A stretch of 64,000 bases of DNA from Agreia sp. PsM10 (GTDB lineage: Bacteria; Actinomycetota; Actinomycetes; Actinomycetales; Microbacteriaceae): positions 62,001 through 126,000 of the forward strand of contig NZ_JARUXC010000002.1 in the NCBI RefSeq assembly GCF_030433855.1, in the 5' to 3' direction. Made by a program: the position numbers and the translations under genes. A model generated the notes under the pieces. It was not told the DNA's origin. It was given only the letters and a program-made list of their open reading frames with translations, and made no database searches. This document shows, piece after piece, positions 54,068-63,168 of this stretch. The first letter of the stretch is position 1, and the number at the start of each line of letters is the position of its first letter.

Positions 54068-54076
54068 GATCGCCAC

Positions 54077-54484
54077 ATGACCGACGACGCTCCCCTCATC
54101 GCCCCCTTCGAGATCATCGGCTGGGAGCAGTCCCCCTATGGCGACGAGGGGGAGCGCAACGAGCTCGCCCGCGTGACGGTGACCAAGGTCTTCACCGGCG
54201 ACATCGAAGGGGAGAGCACGGCCGAGCTGCTGATGGCCGGTAATCCCGTCGGCGCCGGCTATGTGGCCTCCGAGCTGTTCACCGGTGTGATCGGCGGCCG
54301 CGCCGGGTCGCTGGTCATCCAGCACGGAGGGCTCGCCGAGGGCGACGACGGCCACAGCTTCGGCAGCATCGTGCCGGGCTCGGGCACAGCAGAACTCGCG
54401 GGCGCCCGTGGCGAGGCTCTCTACGCGAATGGCGAAGAGGGACACACGCTCACCCTCACGCTGAGGTTCGTCGCTGAGGGTTAG
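54077..54484 (+). CDS. DUF3224 family protein
   Basis: Small soluble protein of 135 aa matching DUF3224: a lipocalin-like beta pattern with VTVTKVFTGDIEGESTAELL and GTAELAGARGEALYA. Members are common in actinobacteria and of unknown function. Its stop overlaps the stop of the convergent membrane-protein gene. Confidence 0.75.
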   Translation: MTDDAPLIAPFEIIGWEQSPYGDEGERNELARVTVTKVFTGDIEGESTAELLMAGNPVGAGYVASELFTGVIGGRAGSLVIQHGGLAEGDDGHSFGSIVPGSGTAELAGARGEALYANGEEGHTLTLTLRFVAEG

Positions 54485-55206
54485 CCGACGACGAGGTTCT
54501 CCGGCGACATCAGAAGGATGAGCACGAGAGACAGTCCGGCGATCGCACCCGCGGAGACGGCGGCGCCCAATAAAGGCCACCGCTCGAACCAGTAGAGAAT
54601 CGGCGCATAGTCACGGCGAAGCGCGGCCCCGGTGATGGGCTCCTCCACGCGGCGCACCGGCACGTCGAACGCGGAGGCCATGGCCTCGATGCTGTCGACC
54701 GACCAGAACTGACCGCGCATGCGCAACAGCGCATCGCCGGTGGTGTCGAGCAGGAAGAGCTGCTGAACGGTCTCGAGCGACTGACCCCGATACACCGTCA
54801 GGATGAGCACGCTCTCGATGCGCTTGCTCGCGACCCTGTTGGTGGTGAAGAAGCCGCGTTCGTTCACGCAGTCGTGTGAGATGCGGATCGACACGCGCGA
54901 GAGCAGGTACGACGCGAGCGCGTAGACGACGGTCACGACCAGCAGCGCGACCAGCACGCGGGGCCACGTTCCGCGGGGGATGGTGAACCAGAAGACCGCG
55001 GCGAAGACGGGAATCAGCAGGGCGGCGGTGACCAGACGCGTCTGCCCGTGCAACTGGGCCACCGGCCGGAGGAGGCGTTCGGCGCGCGAGACGGGGTTCT
55101 GTATCACCGCGCGACCCCATTCCTCATGCTCCGAAGGAGAGGAGGGGCTCGGCGCCCCCGCCTTCGGCCATCGTAGATCGCCCGGTGCGGTGTAGGACAG
55201 CCGCAT
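54481..55206 (-). CDS. Membrane protein with possible bacterial PH-like domain
   Basis: Protein of about 241 aa. Two adjacent hydrophobic helices (about 62-105) are followed by a soluble beta-rich stretch (SIRISHDCVNERGFFTTNRV, then SKRIESVLILTVYRGQSLETVQQL) resembling bacterial PH (YdbT-like) domains, then one or two C-terminal helices. An earlier in-frame ATG at 55287 would run into the TetR gene, so 55206 is preferred, not strongly. Function unknown. Confidence 0.6.
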   Translation of the reverse strand: MRLSYTAPGDLRWPKAGAPSPSSPSEHEEWGRAVIQNPVSRAERLLRPVAQLHGQTRLVTAALLIPVFAAVFWFTIPRGTWPRVLVALLVVTVVYALASYLLSRVSIRISHDCVNERGFFTTNRVASKRIESVLILTVYRGQSLETVQQLFLLDTTGDALLRMRGQFWSVDSIEAMASAFDVPVRRVEEPITGAALRRDYAPILYWFERWPLLGAAVSAGAIAGLSLVLILLMSPENLVVG

Positions 55207-55237
55207 TAATGAGGACACGCCGAATCGGCGGGTCAGA

Positions 55238-55789
55238 TCACTTCGAAGCTGCGGGTTCTCCGGCGCCGACCAGCTCGACAGCGGCATCGGCCAGGCTCTC
55301 GATGAGCGTGTCGGATGCAGGCTTGTGCAGCACCAGCTCGCTGAAGTAGACCGGTCCGACGAGCTGGGCGAACTGCTCCTCGGTGACGGGTCCGATGAGC
55401 TGACGCAGCTGCTCGAGGCGCTTGTCGCTCATGTCGTCCATCGATGCGACGGCCTTGTCCTCCTGCGTCGCGTGGTGGATCAGCGAGGTCAGAGCCACCT
55501 TGGTGATCGGCTCGTGGATGCCGTCGCGCACGCTGGTCAGGAAGTGCACGACGCGCTCGCGGTTCGACAGGCCCTCGGGGTCGAATCCGTCGCCGCCCGG
55601 CGCGAGGCTCACGGCCTCGCTGATGACCTGCTCGATGGTGCCCCAGTGCACGTAGAGAGTGCGTCGGGAGACCTCCGCCTCCTTGGCGAGGCTGCTCAGG
55701 GTGATCGTCTCGCCGTTGCGCTCTGAGAGCATACGACGGGTCGTCTCGAGGACGTGCAGGCGGGTTCTTTTGATTCGAGGGTCAGTCAC
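55238..55789 (-). CDS. TetR-family transcriptional regulator
   Basis: TetR regulator of about 183 aa. The N-terminal HTH is clear (ITLSSLAKEAEVSRRTLYVHW, about 28-48); the ligand domain is divergent. GTG 55789 is preferred to GTG 55810 because TATCAT lies 7 nt upstream, a leaderless geometry. The target is unknown; adjacent candidates are the membrane protein gene and the divergent aldo/keto reductase gene. Confidence 0.8.
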   Translation of the reverse strand: MTDPRIKRTRLHVLETTRRMLSERNGETITLSSLAKEAEVSRRTLYVHWGTIEQVISEAVSLAPGGDGFDPEGLSNRERVVHFLTSVRDGIHEPITKVALTSLIHHATQEDKAVASMDDMSDKRLEQLRQLIGPVTEEQFAQLVGPVYFSELVLHKPASDTLIESLADAAVELVGAGEPAASK

Positions 55790-56077
55790 GCTGGCAATGA
55801 TAGGCGACACGTATCCTTTGCAGCACCTGCTTGACTCAGATCGTTAGACACTGTAGGTAACTTCCCGGGACTCGCTATTACCGTCAGTTCGGTCACAGGG
55901 GAAGCGTGGGAGTCTCCCGCGGTGAATCTTTCACCTCCTAGATCACCCCCTCTCATCCGATCGAGAGCGGTTCGGGGGTATCTTGTCTGCGGAACGATTC
56001 CGTCCCGCCGTGCGGGCTGGTCCGTCCTAAGGTACGTGGTGGTCATCAGTGATGTGCAACAGTCGAAGGAGTTCGCC

Positions 56078-57019
56078 GTGTCAACGATCGGTTCATCGGA
56101 TCTCACCGTCTTCCCCCTGGCTCTCGGGGGCAACACGTTCGGCTGGACGAGCGACGAATCGTCGTCACGGGCAGTGCTCGACGCCTTCGTCGCCGGCGGG
56201 GGAGACCTGATCGACACGGCCGATGCATACTCGGCCTGGGTCCCGGGCAATTCGGGTGGCGAGTCAGAAACGATCATCGGCCGATGGATGGCGGACGCGG
56301 GCAACCGATCGGATGTCGTCATCGCCACCAAGGTGAGCCAGCATCCCGAGTTCCGCGGCCTCTCCGCGAGCACGGTCGCCGCGGCGGCCGACGCGAGCCT
56401 GGCGCGTCTCGGCACCGACTACATCGACCTCTACTACGCGCACTACGACGACGAGAACACTCCTCTCGAAGAGACGGTCGCCGCCTTCGATGCGCTGGTC
56501 ACCGCCGGGAAGGTGCGTTACGTCGGCATCTCGAACTTCACGGCCGAGCGCGTCTCCGAGTGGGTCGGCATCGCCCGGCGAAACGGCTTCGCGCCCCCTG
56601 TCGCCCTGCAGCCGCACTACAACCTCGTTCATCGTTCCGCCTTCGAGCAGCACCTCGCTCCCGTCGCCGAGCGGAACGACCTCGGGGTTCTTCCCTACTA
56701 CGGACTCGCGAGCGGGTTCCTGACCGGCAAGTACCGCACGACGGCCGATCTCGACCAGAGCAGTCGCGGGGCGGGCGCGAAGAGCTACCTCACCGACGAT
56801 GGCCTCGGCGTCGTCTCCGCATTGGCGACGGTGGCGGATGCGCGGGGCGTCGCGATCGCGAGCGTCGCGTTGGCCTGGCTGCTGGCTCGCCCGACCGTGG
56901 TCGCGCCGATCGCGAGTGCCCGCACGGTCGATCAGCTGCCCGACCTGCTCGAAGGCGCCCGCCTCGAACTCACCGATTCGGAGATCGCGCTGCTCGACGA
57001 CGCCTCTTCGGGGTTCTAG
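56078..57019 (+). CDS. Aldo/keto reductase
   Basis: NADPH-dependent AKR of 313 aa with catalytic Asp and Tyr in LIDTADAYSAW, Lys in VIATKVS and His in DLYYAHYDD. GTG 56078 with AAGGAG 7 nt upstream is the clear start, although the frame is open to 55922. The 267-bp gap before it holds no gene I can support, only promoter-like elements such as TTGACT with TAGGTA 17 bp on. The gene converges on the kinase gene, the two TAG stops sharing the palindrome CTAG. Confidence 0.88.
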   Translation: MSTIGSSDLTVFPLALGGNTFGWTSDESSSRAVLDAFVAGGGDLIDTADAYSAWVPGNSGGESETIIGRWMADAGNRSDVVIATKVSQHPEFRGLSASTVAAAADASLARLGTDYIDLYYAHYDDENTPLEETVAAFDALVTAGKVRYVGISNFTAERVSEWVGIARRNGFAPPVALQPHYNLVHRSAFEQHLAPVAERNDLGVLPYYGLASGFLTGKYRTTADLDQSSRGAGAKSYLTDDGLGVVSALATVADARGVAIASVALAWLLARPTVVAPIASARTVDQLPDLLEGARLELTDSEIALLDDASSGF

Positions 57020-58410
57020 CGGCTCACCGTCTCCGTGGCGCCGGCGGCGCGGCGCAGTTCGAGGCGGAGCTCGAGCTCGTTCATGACCATCGCGGCGAGG
57101 TCCGTCAAGGTCTCGAGTTCCTCCGGGCTCGTCTCGCGGGGCTCGAAGTCGAGAACGCAGAGCGTGCCGAGGTTGTGTCCGTCGCGCGTGGTGAGGGGAA
57201 CGCCGGCATAGAACCTCAGTCCGAACTCCCCGGCCACGAGCGGATTGGCCATCGCCCGCGGGTCGAATGACGCGTCATCCACCACCCATGCCTCGCCGCC
57301 GAGGATGGCGGAGGCGCAGAGACCCGCGTCGCGGCCCGTCTCCGAGATCTCCAGGCCGTGATGCGACTTGAACCAGATGCGGTCGAGATCCACGATGCTG
57401 ACGATGGCGACGGGAACGTCGAAGAGTCGGGCGGCCAGTGCCGTGATGCGGTCGAAGGTGCCGTCGGCGGGGGTGTCGAGCACGTCGTAGCGCCTGACGG
57501 CGGCGAGGCGGGCTGCTTCGTCGTTCGGCAGCACCGAGGCCTCGGGTGCTCCATGCCGGGCCGAGTCGGTCAGGAAGGCGCGGCGGAAGAACAGGATGAT
57601 GTCGCCCAGGGCCGGCCGGTCGGCGACTGCGCGCGCGGTCATGCCGGTGAGCACGATCCGCCAGTCGACGGGCAGGTCGTCGGGCACCTCGGGATCGTCG
57701 ATGAGCCGCGCCATCGCGGCCTGCAGCTTCGGCCCGGTGAACGACGGCTGGCCGCTGAGCGCTTCGAGCAGCACGAGACCGAGCGAGTACACGTCGCTCG
57801 CCGGGCCGAGGGCCTCGCCTCGGGCCTGTTCCGGGCTGAGGTAGGCGGCGGTTCCCGTGGCGGAGCCGCTGCTTTCGGGCAGGCTGTTGGGCGACTGTGC
57901 GATGCCGAAGTCGGCGAGCTTCGCCCGGGTGCGCACGCCGTGGCTCGTGTATTCGGCCAGCAGGATGTTGGCCGGCTTCACATCGCGGTGAACCACGCCG
58001 TGGTGGTGGGCGTATTCGAGTCCCTCTGCGAGGTCGTAGGCGAGCTGGGCGACCTGGCGACGGGTCATCGGCCCCTCGGCGAGCGCCTCCTTGAGGTTCT
58101 TGCCCTTGACGAGTTCCATGACCAGGAACCGACGCGGGTTCTCGGGGTCGGTGCGATCGATTCCCGCATCGTGGAGGGTGACGAGGCTCGGGTGGTTCAG
58201 GCTGGCGAGCACGGCGAGCTCGTGATGCTGGCGCGCCAGTTCCTCGGTGTTGGCCGGTGCGGGCTCGAAGAGCTTCACCGCCACGTCTCGACCCAGCATC
58301 TGGTCGTGCGCGCGATAGACGGAGGCCATTCCGCCTCTGCCGACGAAGGAGTCGATGCGGTAGCGGTCGTGCAGCACGGAGTACGGGTGGTGCGCCGTCT
58401 TCTCGCTCAT
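57016..58410 (-). CDS. Ser/Thr protein kinase with C-terminal GAF domain
   Basis: Protein of 464 aa. An N-terminal Hanks-type kinase (about 15-275) has glycine loop GRGGMASVY, catalytic Lys in VAVKLFEP, HRDVKPANILL, DFG in LADFGIA and activation-loop end AYLSPEQARG. A C-terminal GAF domain (about 310-455) includes FDRITALAARLFDVPVAIVS and GLCASAILGG. No transmembrane helix and no PASTA repeats, so it is a soluble kinase probably controlled by a ligand or redox state at the GAF domain, unlike the wall-sensing PknB type. Confidence 0.88.
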   Translation of the reverse strand: MSEKTAHHPYSVLHDRYRIDSFVGRGGMASVYRAHDQMLGRDVAVKLFEPAPANTEELARQHHELAVLASLNHPSLVTLHDAGIDRTDPENPRRFLVMELVKGKNLKEALAEGPMTRRQVAQLAYDLAEGLEYAHHHGVVHRDVKPANILLAEYTSHGVRTRAKLADFGIAQSPNSLPESSGSATGTAAYLSPEQARGEALGPASDVYSLGLVLLEALSGQPSFTGPKLQAAMARLIDDPEVPDDLPVDWRIVLTGMTARAVADRPALGDIILFFRRAFLTDSARHGAPEASVLPNDEAARLAAVRRYDVLDTPADGTFDRITALAARLFDVPVAIVSIVDLDRIWFKSHHGLEISETGRDAGLCASAILGGEAWVVDDASFDPRAMANPLVAGEFGLRFYAGVPLTTRDGHNLGTLCVLDFEPRETSPEELETLTDLAAMVMNELELRLELRRAAGATETVSR

Positions 58411-58535
58411 CGTGCAGCCTCCATCCCCAGTGGATGCCGGTCACCCCTACCTGCGATCGTAGAGGGGTATACGACGGAAACTCAGCAACGCAGTCGGGGG
58501 TTGACGAGGAGCGCTCACCCGTGCTGTGACCGCTT

Positions 58536-58564
58536 TTGTCCGGGGCCGGTGTGTTTGCGAGAAT
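58536..58564 (+). promoter_or_regulatory. Probable leaderless promoter of the GNAT gene at 58571
   Basis: TTGTCC (58536-58541) and GAGAAT (58559-58564) are 17 bp apart, with TGC immediately before the -10. The ATG follows after 6 nt, and no Shine-Dalgarno is visible. Confidence 0.45.
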
Positions 58565-58570
58565 CGTCGG

Positions 58571-59077
58571 ATGCCCGCACCTCACGCAGTCGAGATTCAG
58601 CACGTCGAATGGACCGATCCTCGGGCGCTGGCCATGCGCGCGATCATGGATGCGGAGATGCACGTGCGCTACGGCCTCGACAGCCCGGCCGACGCCGAGT
58701 TGTCGGCCGAGATCGACCGTGCGCTCGCGGTCGACGAGACGACGGTCGTCGACACGGTACTGCTCGTCGACGCCGGCGTCGCGGTGGCTCACGCGGGTCT
58801 TCGGATGCTCAGCACCGATTCTGGTCGCGAATGGGAGGTCAAGCGGGTCATCGTCGACGGCTCGCAGCGTGGACGCGGGCTGGGCCGAGCGGTGATGACG
58901 GAGATCATCGCCATCGCCCGCCGCGGGGGTGCACGCCGCCTCATCCTGCAGGCGGGAGACCGGCAGCCCGAGGCGGTCGGCCTGTATGCCAGCCTGGGAT
59001 TCACGCCGATCCCGGTGTACGCGCCCTACGCCGAGGTCATGCCCCAGTCGCTGTGCTTCGAACTCGTGCTTCGGTAG
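58571..59077 (+). CDS. GNAT family N-acetyltransferase
   Basis: Acetyltransferase of 168 aa with motif A VKRVIVDGSQRGRGLGRAVM (about 95-114) and LQAGDRQPEAVGLYASLGF near the C-terminus. Start ATG 58571 fits the promoter just upstream. Substrate unknown. Confidence 0.82.
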   Translation: MPAPHAVEIQHVEWTDPRALAMRAIMDAEMHVRYGLDSPADAELSAEIDRALAVDETTVVDTVLLVDAGVAVAHAGLRMLSTDSGREWEVKRVIVDGSQRGRGLGRAVMTEIIAIARRGGARRLILQAGDRQPEAVGLYASLGFTPIPVYAPYAEVMPQSLCFELVLR

Positions 59078-59102
59078 CCTGACGGCAGAACAAGGAGCGC
59101 AC

Positions 59103-59690
59103 GTGAACGACATCACCGGCAACGCCGCCGACCAGGACGCGGATCCCGACGACGGTCGACACGAGACTCGCACGGAGAGACTGGATCGCAACTGGGACGA
59201 GATCCTGCAGGAGCTGCGCGTCATTCAGACGGGAACCCAGATCCTCACCGGCTTTCTGCTGGCGGCGGTGTTCCAGAGCAGATTCTCCGACCTCGACGAC
59301 TATCAGAGAACCGTCTACGCCTGCCTCGTCGTCGCAACCATCCTCACGACCGTCATGGGGTTGGCTCCGGTCAGCCTGCACCGGGTGCTCTTCCGCCAGC
59401 GTGCGAAGGCCACGATCGTGGCCTCGACCGATCGTCTTCTGCAGGTCACGATGGCCGGTGTGGCGATCACCCTGGCCGGCACCGCGATGCTCATCTTCGA
59501 CTTCGTCTTCGGACGCGTCGGGGGTGTGCTCGCCGGTGCGGGTGTGCTCGCCGTCGTGTGCATGCTCTGGGTCGTGCTGCCGCGCATGCTGCGGCGTCGC
59601 GCCGCGGCCGCGGCAGCCGTCTCCCACCGCGTCGATCACAGCGTCGATCAGCGCGGCGGCAGCACGACCTCGAACGATCGACGCGAGTAG
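59103..59690 (+). CDS. DUF6328 family membrane protein
   Basis: Protein of 195 aa: acidic soluble N-terminus, the family motif RNWDEILQELRVIQTGTQIL (about 30-49), then four hydrophobic helices and a polar tail. GTG start with AAGGAG 6 nt upstream. Widespread in actinobacteria; function unknown. The last 43 bp overlap the convergent AlkD-like gene. Confidence 0.75.
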   Translation: MNDITGNAADQDADPDDGRHETRTERLDRNWDEILQELRVIQTGTQILTGFLLAAVFQSRFSDLDDYQRTVYACLVVATILTTVMGLAPVSLHRVLFRQRAKATIVASTDRLLQVTMAGVAITLAGTAMLIFDFVFGRVGGVLAGAGVLAVVCMLWVVLPRMLRRRAAAAAAVSHRVDHSVDQRGGSTTSNDRRE

Positions 59691-60784
59691 CGGCGGCCGT
59701 TGATCTGCAACTCGATCAGGTGCGTGCCCGCGTAGTGCACCCGGGTGGTCATCTGGTGGATCGCATGTCGTTTGCGCAGTTCCACGGATTCGCCGTGCTC
59801 CAGGTCTCGGGTGGTGAGCTTGAACACTTTCTCGGCCAGCGCTCCGGAGCTCTTGACGTAGGACACGATGTAGTCGATCGCCAGTCTCACGCCTGATCCT
59901 GCGTCGTTCGTGACGGTGAAGGAGAAGTCGAGCGCGCCGGGAAGGACGACCGTGTCGTCGACGACCGAGATCTCGGAGACGATGACGGCCGTGTTGGAGA
60001 AGCCCATGAGGGCGAGGGCTCCCGGGTCGGCCTTCTTCACCAGGGTGCGGAGCCCGTGCCGCACCACCCAGCGGGTGTTCTCGTCGGGCTCGCGCATCCA
60101 TCGTTCTGCCGTCTGCACCACGAGCGCCGGGTTCTGCCGACTGAGATCGTTCAGGTGGTTGGCGACCGAGCGCCGCACGTAGTCGCTCGAGTCACGGCGG
60201 AGCGCATCGAGGATCGGCAGCGTCTTCTCGGGTCGGGCGGTGAGCGCCGCCACGCGCACGGCCCAGGGCAGGAACGGACGCGTGCCCTCGGTGGCCAGCC
60301 GACGAACGTGCTCGTCGTCGCTCAGGGTCCAGGGCAGGATCCGGTCGATGGCGCGGTCGAGGTCGGCCGCCAGGAACCGCCGGATCGCGAACTCGGAGGT
60401 GAGGCGCGGCGTCAGCTCGGAGAGCAGGTCGAGACCGTCGTCGAAGGGGCCGCCGTCGCGAGGTGTTCGACTCGACCAGGCGAGAAGCGCTGCCGAGGCG
60501 ACCGCCTCGGACACGGGCCAGACCATCCAGCCGGCGAGCGCGCTCGCGTGCAGGGCCCGGCGAACGGTTGCGGCGAGCCGCTCGGAGTTCGCAGAGTGGT
60601 CGTCGTCGGGGCCCGAATTATCACGCAGGATGGCCGCCGCGACGAGGTCGCTGCGAGCGCGCAGCTGCAGACCGTCCACATGATCGGCAGACTCCTCCAC
60701 AGCGGCCCAGTCGCGCGAGGAATCGGCCTCGCGGAGCAGAGTCATCAGTCGCAGAACAGTGGCTCTGTCGATCAGCTCGTTCAT
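59648..60784 (-). CDS. AlkD-like DNA alkylation repair / HEAT-repeat protein
   Basis: All-helical protein of 378 aa. The middle has HEAT-like repeats resembling the AlkC/AlkD glycosylase superfamily (RDSSDYVRRSVANHLNDLSR and ENTRWVVRHGLRTLVKKADP). A C-terminal beta region of about 100 residues follows. Such proteins excise alkylated bases by a base-flipping-free mechanism; whether the catalytic Asp is present cannot be judged here. ATG 60784 is taken, with 60793 as an alternative. Confidence 0.75.
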   Translation of the reverse strand: MNELIDRATVLRLMTLLREADSSRDWAAVEESADHVDGLQLRARSDLVAAAILRDNSGPDDDHSANSERLAATVRRALHASALAGWMVWPVSEAVASAALLAWSSRTPRDGGPFDDGLDLLSELTPRLTSEFAIRRFLAADLDRAIDRILPWTLSDDEHVRRLATEGTRPFLPWAVRVAALTARPEKTLPILDALRRDSSDYVRRSVANHLNDLSRQNPALVVQTAERWMREPDENTRWVVRHGLRTLVKKADPGALALMGFSNTAVIVSEISVVDDTVVLPGALDFSFTVTNDAGSGVRLAIDYIVSYVKSSGALAEKVFKLTTRDLEHGESVELRKRHAIHQMTTRVHYAGTHLIELQINGRRYSRRSFEVVLPPR

Positions 60785-60836
60785 CACACCCATGCGGTCA
60801 CGGTACTCGACAGGGGCGACCGGGCAGGATGCGCGG

Positions 60837-61142
60837 CTAGAGCTGCGTCAGAAGGCGGGAGCGGGCCGTGTCGTACTCCTCGCCCGTAATGGTGCCGGCA
60901 GCGCGCAGCTGCTCGATCTTCTGCAGTCGCGCCTCCACCGTGGGTTGGGAGCTCAGCGCATCGCTGTCGAGCAGCTTCGTGGCGATGTCTGTCTGAAGGG
61001 TCAGCGGGTTGTGGCCCGCCCTGCGGACACGAGCCGCGTTCGTGACCGCAGAGATGATCACGAAGATGGCGACGACGACGACGATGCCGCCGATGACCCA
61101 GAAGATGACGGGCATGAATCCGGACATGGTGCTCTCGGGCAT
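60837..61142 (-). CDS. Small membrane protein with SHOCT domain
   Basis: Protein of 101 aa: one N-terminal transmembrane helix (about 9-33) and a C-terminal SHOCT motif (RLQKIEQLRAAGTITGEEYD, then TARSRLL). SHOCT modules are short oligomerisation motifs. GAAGGGA upstream of ATG 61142 is a good ribosome binding site. Function unknown. Confidence 0.75.
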   Translation of the reverse strand: MPESTMSGFMPVIFWVIGGIVVVVAIFVIISAVTNAARVRRAGHNPLTLQTDIATKLLDSDALSSQPTVEARLQKIEQLRAAGTITGEEYDTARSRLLTQL

Positions 61143-61222
61143 GGTGGTTCCCTTCTCTTGATCTCCACCCTGCCGTCGATCAGCCCCGAACGGGGGGCAT
61201 ACGGAGGGAACTCGGAGGAAGG

Positions 61223-61579
61223 TCAGGCGTCGATGATCGCGATGAAGCGCGAGCCGATGCCGTCGAGTTCGCTGCGCTTGAGGCCCTCGGCAGGCAGGGG
61301 GATGTCGCCGATGCTGTGGTGATCGCAGGTCAGGTAGGTGAATTCGGGCCACCACTTCTTCGGCCTGACCGACTCCTCGAAGCCGCACACGTCGCACCGC
61401 AGCCGCACCCACACGGCCTTCTTGCCCGTGCGGTTGGCGCGCGACTGAGCGAGCCACGGCGGGGGATTGTCGTTCAGCTCGTCGAGCTCCGCTTCGGAGA
61501 TCTTGCCGGCGATGCCGTGCTTTCGAGCCATCTCCACAGAGATGTCGAGGCGGAGGGCGGCTTCTCGTCGAGTGATCAT
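61223..61579 (-). CDS. Conserved hypothetical protein with HTH-like N-terminus and Cys/His cluster
   Basis: Protein of 118 aa. The N-terminus MITRREAALRLDISVEMARK looks like a helix-turn-helix. The second half has a possible zinc site C-x2-C (RCDVCGF) followed by TCDHH. The frame extends to 61654 but would overlap thyA and its promoter, so ATG 61579 is chosen. No family recognised with confidence. It is divergent from thyA. Confidence 0.6.
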   Translation of the reverse strand: MITRREAALRLDISVEMARKHGIAGKISEAELDELNDNPPPWLAQSRANRTGKKAVWVRLRCDVCGFEESVRPKKWWPEFTYLTCDHHSIGDIPLPAEGLKRSELDGIGSRFIAIIDA

Positions 61580-61644
61580 CGTTGACCACGATAGTTCGTC
61601 GATAGCTCGTCCCACGCGGGCAGCCGGTGGTTTAAGATCGCAGG

Positions 61645-62451
61645 GTGCCCACACTTCAGACTCCGTACGAAGATCTTCTGCGCCACACGCTCGAGACGGG
61701 AGCCGCGAAGTCCGACCGCACGGGCACGGGAACGACGAGCGTCTTCGGTGCCCAGCTGCGCTTCGATCTGAGTGAGAGCTTTCCGCTCATCACCACGAAG
61801 CGGGTTCACTTCAAGTCGATCGCCTACGAGCTGCTGTGGTTCCTGCGTGGCGAAAGCAACGTGGGCTGGCTGCGCGAGAACGGTGTCACGATCTGGGACG
61901 AGTGGGCCGACGCCGACGGCGAGCTCGGCCCCGTCTACGGTGTGCAGTGGCGCTCGTGGCCCACGCCGTCCGGCGGCCACATCGACCAGATCGCGCAGGT
62001 CATCGAGACGCTGAAGACCGATCCCGACTCGCGGCGCATCATCGTGTCGGCGTGGAACGTCGCAGAGATCCCCGAGATGGCGCTGGCTCCGTGCCACGCC
62101 CTCTTCCAGTTCTACGTGGCCGACGGCAAGCTGTCGTGCCAGCTGTACCAGCGTAGCGCCGACCTGTTCCTGGGCGTTCCGTTCAACATCGCGAGCTACG
62201 CGCTGCTGACCCACATGGTCGCCCAGCAGGCCGGCCTCGAGGTGGGCGACTTCGTCTGGACAGGAGGCGACTGCCACATCTACGACAACCACGTCGAGCA
62301 GGTCACCGAGCAGCTCACGCGCGAGCCCTACCCGCTGCCGACCCTGCGCATCACCCGCACGCCCGACAGCATCTTCGACTACCGCTACGACGATTTCGAG
62401 ATCGTCGACTACGTGCACCACCCCGCGATCAAGGCCCCTGTCGCCGTATGA
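61645..62451 (+). CDS. thyA: Thymidylate synthase
   Basis: ThyA of 268 aa, methylating dUMP to dTMP with methylenetetrahydrofolate. Nucleophile Cys150 lies in [12 protein letters not shown]; also [23 protein letters not shown] and [21 protein letters not shown] start with TAAGAT 6 nt upstream, a leaderless geometry. Its stop overlaps the folA ATG (ATGA), coupling dTMP synthesis to regeneration of tetrahydrofolate. Confidence 0.96.
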   Translation: MPTLQTPYEDLLRHTLETGAAKSDRTGTGTTSVFGAQLRFDLSESFPLITTKRVHFKSIAYELLWFLRGESNVGWLRENGVTIWDEWADADGELGPVYGVQWRSWPTPSGGHIDQIAQVIETLKTDPDSRRIIVSAWNVAEIPEMALAPCHALFQFYVADGKLSCQLYQRSADLFLGVPFNIASYALLTHMVAQQAGLEVGDFVWTGGDCHIYDNHVEQVTEQLTREPYPLPTLRITRTPDSIFDYRYDDFEIVDYVHHPAIKAPVAV

Positions 62452-62987
62452 GCATCGCCCTCATCTGGGCCGAGGCGCGCGGCGGAGTCATCGGCGGCGA
62501 CGGCACGATCCCGTGGCACCTGCCCGAAGACCTCGCGCACTTCAAAGAGGTCACCCTCGGCGGCACCGTCGTCATGGGCCGCCGCACCTGGCAGTCCCTC
62601 CCCGAGCGCTTCCGGCCCCTTCCCGGCCGCCGCAACGTCGTGCTGACCCGCGATCGCGACTTCGCCGCCGAAGGCGCCGATGTTGCGCATTCGCTCGACG
62701 AGGTTCTGGATGCGACGGGTCGCGACGATCCGTCGGCTCCCGTCTGGGTCATCGGCGGCGGTGACATCTACGCGCAGACCCTGCCCCGGGCATCCCGTAT
62801 CGAGGTCACCGAGGTCGACCTCGATGTGGCGGGCGACACCAGAGCCCCGACGATAGATCGCGCCTTGTGGCAGGTCGCACACGAGACCGAGTGGCTCGTC
62901 TCGCGCACGGGCATCCGTTACCGCTTCGTGAGCTACGCGCGCACTGCACCCGCTGCGCCCGCCGCGCGCACCGCGCCGGTCGAGTAG
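62448..62987 (+). CDS. folA: Dihydrofolate reductase
   Basis: DHFR of 179 aa reducing dihydrofolate, the by-product of Thy[31 protein letters not shown] and [13 protein letters not shown] are the family motifs. The C-terminal 15 residues are an Ala/Pro-rich tail beyond the usual end ([17 protein letters not shown]), and the TAG stop is contributed by a dispersed repeat (62978-63012), so the tail may have been added or altered by the repeat. Confidence 0.94.
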   Translation: MSIALIWAEARGGVIGGDGTIPWHLPEDLAHFKEVTLGGTVVMGRRTWQSLPERFRPLPGRRNVVLTRDRDFAAEGADVAHSLDEVLDATGRDDPSAPVWVIGGGDIYAQTLPRASRIEVTEVDLDVAGDTRAPTIDRALWQVAHETEWLVSRTGIRYRFVSYARTAPAAPAARTAPVE

Positions 62988-63012
62988 CGAGGCACGAGCG
63001 TATCGAGGCCAC
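62978..63012. repeat. Dispersed repeat copy (GGTCGAGTAGCGAG...GAGCGTATCGAGGCCAC)
   Basis: It starts inside folA, providing its TAG stop, and ends with GAGCGTATCGAGGCCAC (62996-63012), which recurs exactly at 63153-63169. Related to the 7035-7083 palindrome. Confidence 0.65.
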
Positions 63013-63152
63013 TTCGGGCGGAGATTCGCACGTGCCGAGACGAATAGGCGGCCGGTAGCTCGAAATCTCCGCCCAGCCTGGCGAAGGGGAGGAGATACGC
63101 CACATCGACGCAGTATTCGGGTCGGATGCGCTCATCTCCTCCCATTTCGCCG
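63013..63152. repeat. Double-hairpin element between 17-bp direct repeats (MITE/REP-like)
   Basis: Two successive inverted repeats: GGGCGGAGATT (63016-63026) with AATCTCCGCCC (63064-63074), perfect 11 bp; and GGCGAAGGGGAGGAGAT (63080-63096) with its near-perfect complement at 63134-63151. The element is bracketed by two identical 17-bp copies of GAGCGTATCGAGGCCAC. No protein is convincingly encoded. It fills most of the folA-MFS gap. Confidence 0.65.
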
Positions 63153-63168
63153 GAGCGTATCGAGGCCA

